Positions 34,054 to 37,068 of a stretch of 37,068 nt of DNA are shown here, one piece after another. Under the pieces are notes generated by a model. That model was not told the origin of the DNA, did no database searches, and worked only from the letters and a program-made list of their open reading frames with translations. Each line of letters starts with the position of its first letter. Positions within the stretch are counted from its first letter, which is position 1. Both the position numbers and the translations under genes were made by a program. Source of the stretch: Nitrospirota bacterium (GTDB lineage Bacteria > Nitrospirota > Thermodesulfovibrionia > Thermodesulfovibrionales > Magnetobacteriaceae); NCBI GenBank assembly GCA_015233015.1, contig JADFYO010000034.1, forward strand, positions 1-37,068, given 5' to 3'.

Positions 34054-36981
34054 ATGAATTCAAATATTGATTTAGTAATAAGGGCAATAAACGATAAAAT
34101 CAAAAAAAAGCGGAGGAGCGATAAAATACTTATAAAAACGATAGTGACATTGCTCATTGTTATGTTGCTGCCCGTTCTTTCTTTTGCCGATGTGCCCTCT
34201 CCTAACACTTATACCTTAAAGGCAAGACTTGCTCTGAAAAGTGAAAAACATCAGGTTTTGACGACTCTTCCATTCCATTGGAATATGAATATGATAACAC
34301 CCGACAATAGCGGCAATGGATGGATTGAAAAAAAAGGCTGTTTAATATGGCTTCCGGGCGGAAAAAGGCGAGTGTTTAAGATGCCGCTGGAGATTTCGAA
34401 ACTTAACGGCGGCAATGCCGGAAGACCCACGTTTCCCCGTGATTTTAAGGAGTTGTGGATTGAGTATAAAGACATAAGTCCTCAAACCCCGTGCGAAATA
34501 GGCGTTATGCTTAATTTTAATCCTGACGCTGATGTCAAAAAAGTTAAATATGATACAGCTATTGGTGGCAGCAAAGTCCCATTGAACATTGAAACCATTA
34601 ATGTAGCTGGTTTGGATGATAAGGACTTGCGTTATACAAAGGACTGGCACTTTTCAAGTGACAATCTTTCAGTTATCAAAAAAAGGCTTCATAAAGACAT
34701 CTCGACCATAGATAAGGCTAATCTTGGATTTTCTCCCGGTACTAAAATCAAAGCTATTTACCTGAGACTGGCGTTCAAGGATAGTTCAAGATCAGACGAA
34801 ACAGTGATATGGGATAAATTGCCAAAGACTATTACTACGGACAAAGATGAAACAACAGTAAGCATTTGGCTAGGCAGGTATTTAAGAAAGAGCTATCCCA
34901 ATGAGGGGAAGGTATTTATAGAGGAGCTTATAGTACATCTGAATAACCATATCGATCAGGTTGTCAAAAATCGTCCATTCAAGAGGCTTACTCTTATATG
35001 GAGTGAGTATTTACTCATGGCGGGTAAAACGGATGAAACAGACACAGAACATAAGACTATTAAAGTGGATATATCGGAGTTATCAGACATCTATGGAAGA
35101 GATGGAAGAGACGGTGGCGCTGCCCTTAAACAGGCGTCGTTATATGTAACTCCATCTAATGTCAATAGCTACTGCGGTCTTCGGCTTAAAAGAATAATGG
35201 CGGTGAACAGTTATGAAGGAGAAAGACCGGTAGTTATTTCAGCTATTGATAATATGAACAAAGGCTTTGGCGGACCTTTTATGGAATTGTCTGGCGATGA
35301 TGACAATGTTGAGGCCTTGAAGTTTTTGAATTATCATTCCTTTGGTAATCTGAATAAGTCGAAGATTATGGAAATATCTGTTAAGCAAGGCCCTTTTGAT
35401 AATTCCACCGGTATGAAAGAATCCTTAATGGACGGTCATAACGTTAAAATAACCACTACAGTTGCGAATAGTCCACATACTTCCATGAGTTGCTTTAAAG
35501 ATAATGAACAGGTGAAAGAAAGAAAAGCGGCCGCACGAATAGAAATATTATGGTCAACCAGTATAATGATAAAAGATAATACGTATTTTATCATCAGGCT
35601 AGCTGGCGGTACTGAATTTGTGAAGTCCGGGGTGATGACCTTAAAGTCCGAAAGAGGAGAACAATTCAAAAGGGTTTTTAAGCCGGACATGCCACTGGAT
35701 CTAACAGGTATCAGGGGCAGGATAACCGAAATCAGCCTCAATATGGATTTACACGAAGGCCCTTTTACTGTCAGGTTTAAAGATATGGCCTTGTTCAGCC
35801 CTGTTTCGCTTCCCCTCGCAGAGGCAATGGAGATACGACACCCGTTGGAAGTTACTGAACCGCTATACCCTGAGATTGATAATAAGTCTGGCACTATAGA
35901 TGCCTCGCGGGGCATTCTCAATGGGGTTGTATTGAGAAGCGATTTAGCCAGAGGTTTTCAATGGAATACAAGGGTTGAAAATAAGACTGGTATCAGGGGC
36001 GTTCATCTTGACTTTATAAATAGCAGGACTGTAAACCCGGAAAGCCCTTGCTGGTTAAGCCTTACATTTATAGGGGAGCGTCAACGGTTATCGAGAGACG
36101 TTTGCAGTGAATCACTAAAGGGTCAAGTCTATATTCCCCTTCCCGATATATTTGCATATGGAGGTGCTGACAAACTTCGCTTAATTCAATGGAAACTCGA
36201 TATGGGAAAGCAAATTGTCGATAACAGCCAACCATGGTCTTTCAATTATAAATTGTCAATAGATAGAATGGCAGGAATGTCAATAAGTGAGTTAATTACA
36301 GATGCTGCAATCCTTAGTGTTGGCGAAAAGAACCTCTACCCGATGAAGACAACGATTGATTTTACCACTGGACAGCTGTCTGCAGGAGCATGGTTGGATA
36401 TGGGATCAATGGTAATTGATAACATAACGAATGACATAAAAGTACTTGACAATCCCTATGTAGAGGTAACATCATTCGTTGCTGAGCGTGTCTTTCCAGA
36501 CGGGCAGCATTATATACCGGAATTTGAGGAAAAGGGAAAAGTCATCATGTCTCCATGGCCTCATAGACTGCTCAAAACAGGAATAGCCCTCTTCATTCTT
36601 GCTTCAGCTGTACTTGGATGGATTGATCGATGGTGGCAGAGGCTATGGCAAAATATAAAATACGGCATCGTGTTTATTAGGGGCTATTTAGGGATAATCA
36701 GAGAAAAAACATGGGCAAAACTCTTGCCGGGAAATTTACATAAAATGATATTTTGGATAGTTTTAAGCGGCGTAATGTATGGACTTAACCCTGAAGGAAC
36801 GGCAACCAATAGCTCCTGTCTTAGTGTTGGCGGTCTGTTTGGATTTATGGCTTTCAGGAGCCTGTCGTGGTTAATGCGTCCAATGATAATCAGGCAATGG
36901 AGCGCAGCTGATCAAAGGATTTACAAAGAAAGTGGCAATGTTGATCAACGACAATTAAAATTACCGGCTGACGACAATTAA
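34054..36981 (+). CDS. Large membrane-anchored periplasmic protein of unknown function
   Basis: A 975-residue protein I do not recognise. It has an N-terminal signal anchor (about 28-44, IVTLLIVMLLPVLSFA) after a basic 25-residue leader. A long beta-rich exported region (about 45-830) has repeated sandwich-like segments (for example GTKIKAIYLRLAF, LDLTGIRGRITEISLNMDL). The C-terminus has two or three hydrophobic segments (about 838-856, 895-910, 925-940) separated by a Trp/Arg-rich stretch (WIDRWWQRLWQ). The shape suggests a periplasmic partner of an inner-membrane machine, perhaps polysaccharide export, but there is no direct evidence. It starts 6 bases after the kinase stop and lacks a clear ribosome binding site, so coupled translation is likely. 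Confidence 0.7.
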   Translation: MNSNIDLVIRAINDKIKKKRRSDKILIKTIVTLLIVMLLPVLSFADVPSPNTYTLKARLALKSEKHQVLTTLPFHWNMNMITPDNSGNGWIEKKGCLIWLPGGKRRVFKMPLEISKLNGGNAGRPTFPRDFKELWIEYKDISPQTPCEIGVMLNFNPDADVKKVKYDTAIGGSKVPLNIETINVAGLDDKDLRYTKDWHFSSDNLSVIKKRLHKDISTIDKANLGFSPGTKIKAIYLRLAFKDSSRSDETVIWDKLPKTITTDKDETTVSIWLGRYLRKSYPNEGKVFIEELIVHLNNHIDQVVKNRPFKRLTLIWSEYLLMAGKTDETDTEHKTIKVDISELSDIYGRDGRDGGAALKQASLYVTPSNVNSYCGLRLKRIMAVNSYEGERPVVISAIDNMNKGFGGPFMELSGDDDNVEALKFLNYHSFGNLNKSKIMEISVKQGPFDNSTGMKESLMDGHNVKITTTVANSPHTSMSCFKDNEQVKERKAAARIEILWSTSIMIKDNTYFIIRLAGGTEFVKSGVMTLKSERGEQFKRVFKPDMPLDLTGIRGRITEISLNMDLHEGPFTVRFKDMALFSPVSLPLAEAMEIRHPLEVTEPLYPEIDNKSGTIDASRGILNGVVLRSDLARGFQWNTRVENKTGIRGVHLDFINSRTVNPESPCWLSLTFIGERQRLSRDVCSESLKGQVYIPLPDIFAYGGADKLRLIQWKLDMGKQIVDNSQPWSFNYKLSIDRMAGMSISELITDAAILSVGEKNLYPMKTTIDFTTGQLSAGAWLDMGSMVIDNITNDIKVLDNPYVEVTSFVAERVFPDGQHYIPEFEEKGKVIMSPWPHRLLKTGIALFILASAVLGWIDRWWQRLWQNIKYGIVFIRGYLGIIREKTWAKLLPGNLHKMIFWIVLSGVMYGLNPEGTATNSSCLSVGGLFGFMAFRSLSWLMRPMIIRQWSAADQRIYKESGNVDQRQLKLPADDN

Positions 36982-37040
36982 AAATCCCTGATAGAAGGAG
37001 CAAGTAAACTATCTAAGTTTTTCAGTAAGGAGGGACTTAG

Positions 37041-37068
37041 ATGGTAACAGATCAACAGATAAGGAGGT
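37041..37068 (+). CDS. Start of a probable IS21-type transposase (9 codons)
   Basis: A strong AAGGAGGG (37027-37034) is followed 6 bases later by an ATG, and the frame reads MVTDQQIRR to the window edge. This matches the usual N-terminus of IstA-like IS21-family transposases (MVTDxQVRRL). Only nine residues are visible, so the family call is tentative, but the ribosome binding site makes the gene start convincing. Confidence 0.45.

Noticed and set aside
1-37068. tRNA, rRNA, riboswitch or replication origin
   Set aside because: I saw no tRNA cloverleaf or rRNA segment, no fluoride riboswitch near crcB, and no clustered DnaA-box region in the intergenic stretches.

Overview
The window looks like a chromosomal segment of a Gram-negative, environmentally complex bacterium. 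Evidence for that is exported and periplasmic proteins (alpha-2-macroglobulin, an SBBP-repeat protein), CHASE2-type receptor cyclases and a periplasmic CxxCH heme sensor kinase. The gene mix, with SBBP repeats, multiple CHASE2 cyclases and split transketolase in sugar operons, resembles Nitrospirota or deltaproteobacterial-type genomes. That assignment is inference, because no rRNA or other phylogenetic marker is present. Both edges touch insertion sequences: an IS3-family end with the first 18 codons of OrfA at 1-122 (minus strand), and the first 9 codons of a probable IS21-type transposase at 37041.

Layout. (1) 543-4863, minus strand: a compact housekeeping operon trpA-accD-folC-crcB-usp. 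(2) 5009-5854: a double-GNAT acetyltransferase, divergent from trpA. (3) 5926-12611, minus strand: a giant bacterial alpha-2-macroglobulin with an intact CxEQ thioester motif, followed by a small secreted protein. (4) 12787-17605, plus strand: Uma2 nuclease-like gene, deoxyhypusine-synthase-like gene, a domain-swapped HldE-like nucleotidyltransferase/kinase, and split transketolase N and C subunits. The last four are tightly overlapped and look like an activated-sugar pathway. (5) 17829-20231: an exported SBBP-repeat protein with seven near-identical 177-180 bp repeats. Its promoter has a 9-C tract inside the -35/-10 spacer. (6) 20345-21007, minus strand: a SAM methyltransferase, followed by a dispersed inverted-repeat element. 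(7) 21312-27712, plus strand: two translationally coupled CHASE2-adenylate cyclase genes. (8) 27884-29856: an AAA ATPase plus a small partner that may be nuclease-like, AT-rich and with a strong, apparently leaderless promoter; a candidate defence module. (9) 29904-31925, minus strand: spermidine synthase and an ornithine-decarboxylase-family enzyme. (10) 32005-36981, plus strand: a heme-type sensor histidine kinase and a 975-residue membrane-anchored periplasmic protein of unknown function.

The strongest candidate for something undescribed is the cyclase pair. The first protein has lost both metal-binding aspartates (Ser667, His711) but keeps the transition-state Asn788/Arg792. The second keeps both aspartates (Asp632, Asp676) but has lost the Asn/Arg (Ala753, Glu757). 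Neither should work as a homodimer, but together they could form one complete active site, as C1/C2 do in animal transmembrane adenylyl cyclases. Second is a probable phase-variable promoter driving the SBBP surface protein. Third are the AAA/partner pair and the deoxyhypusine-synthase-like/HldE/transketolase operon, whose product is unknown.
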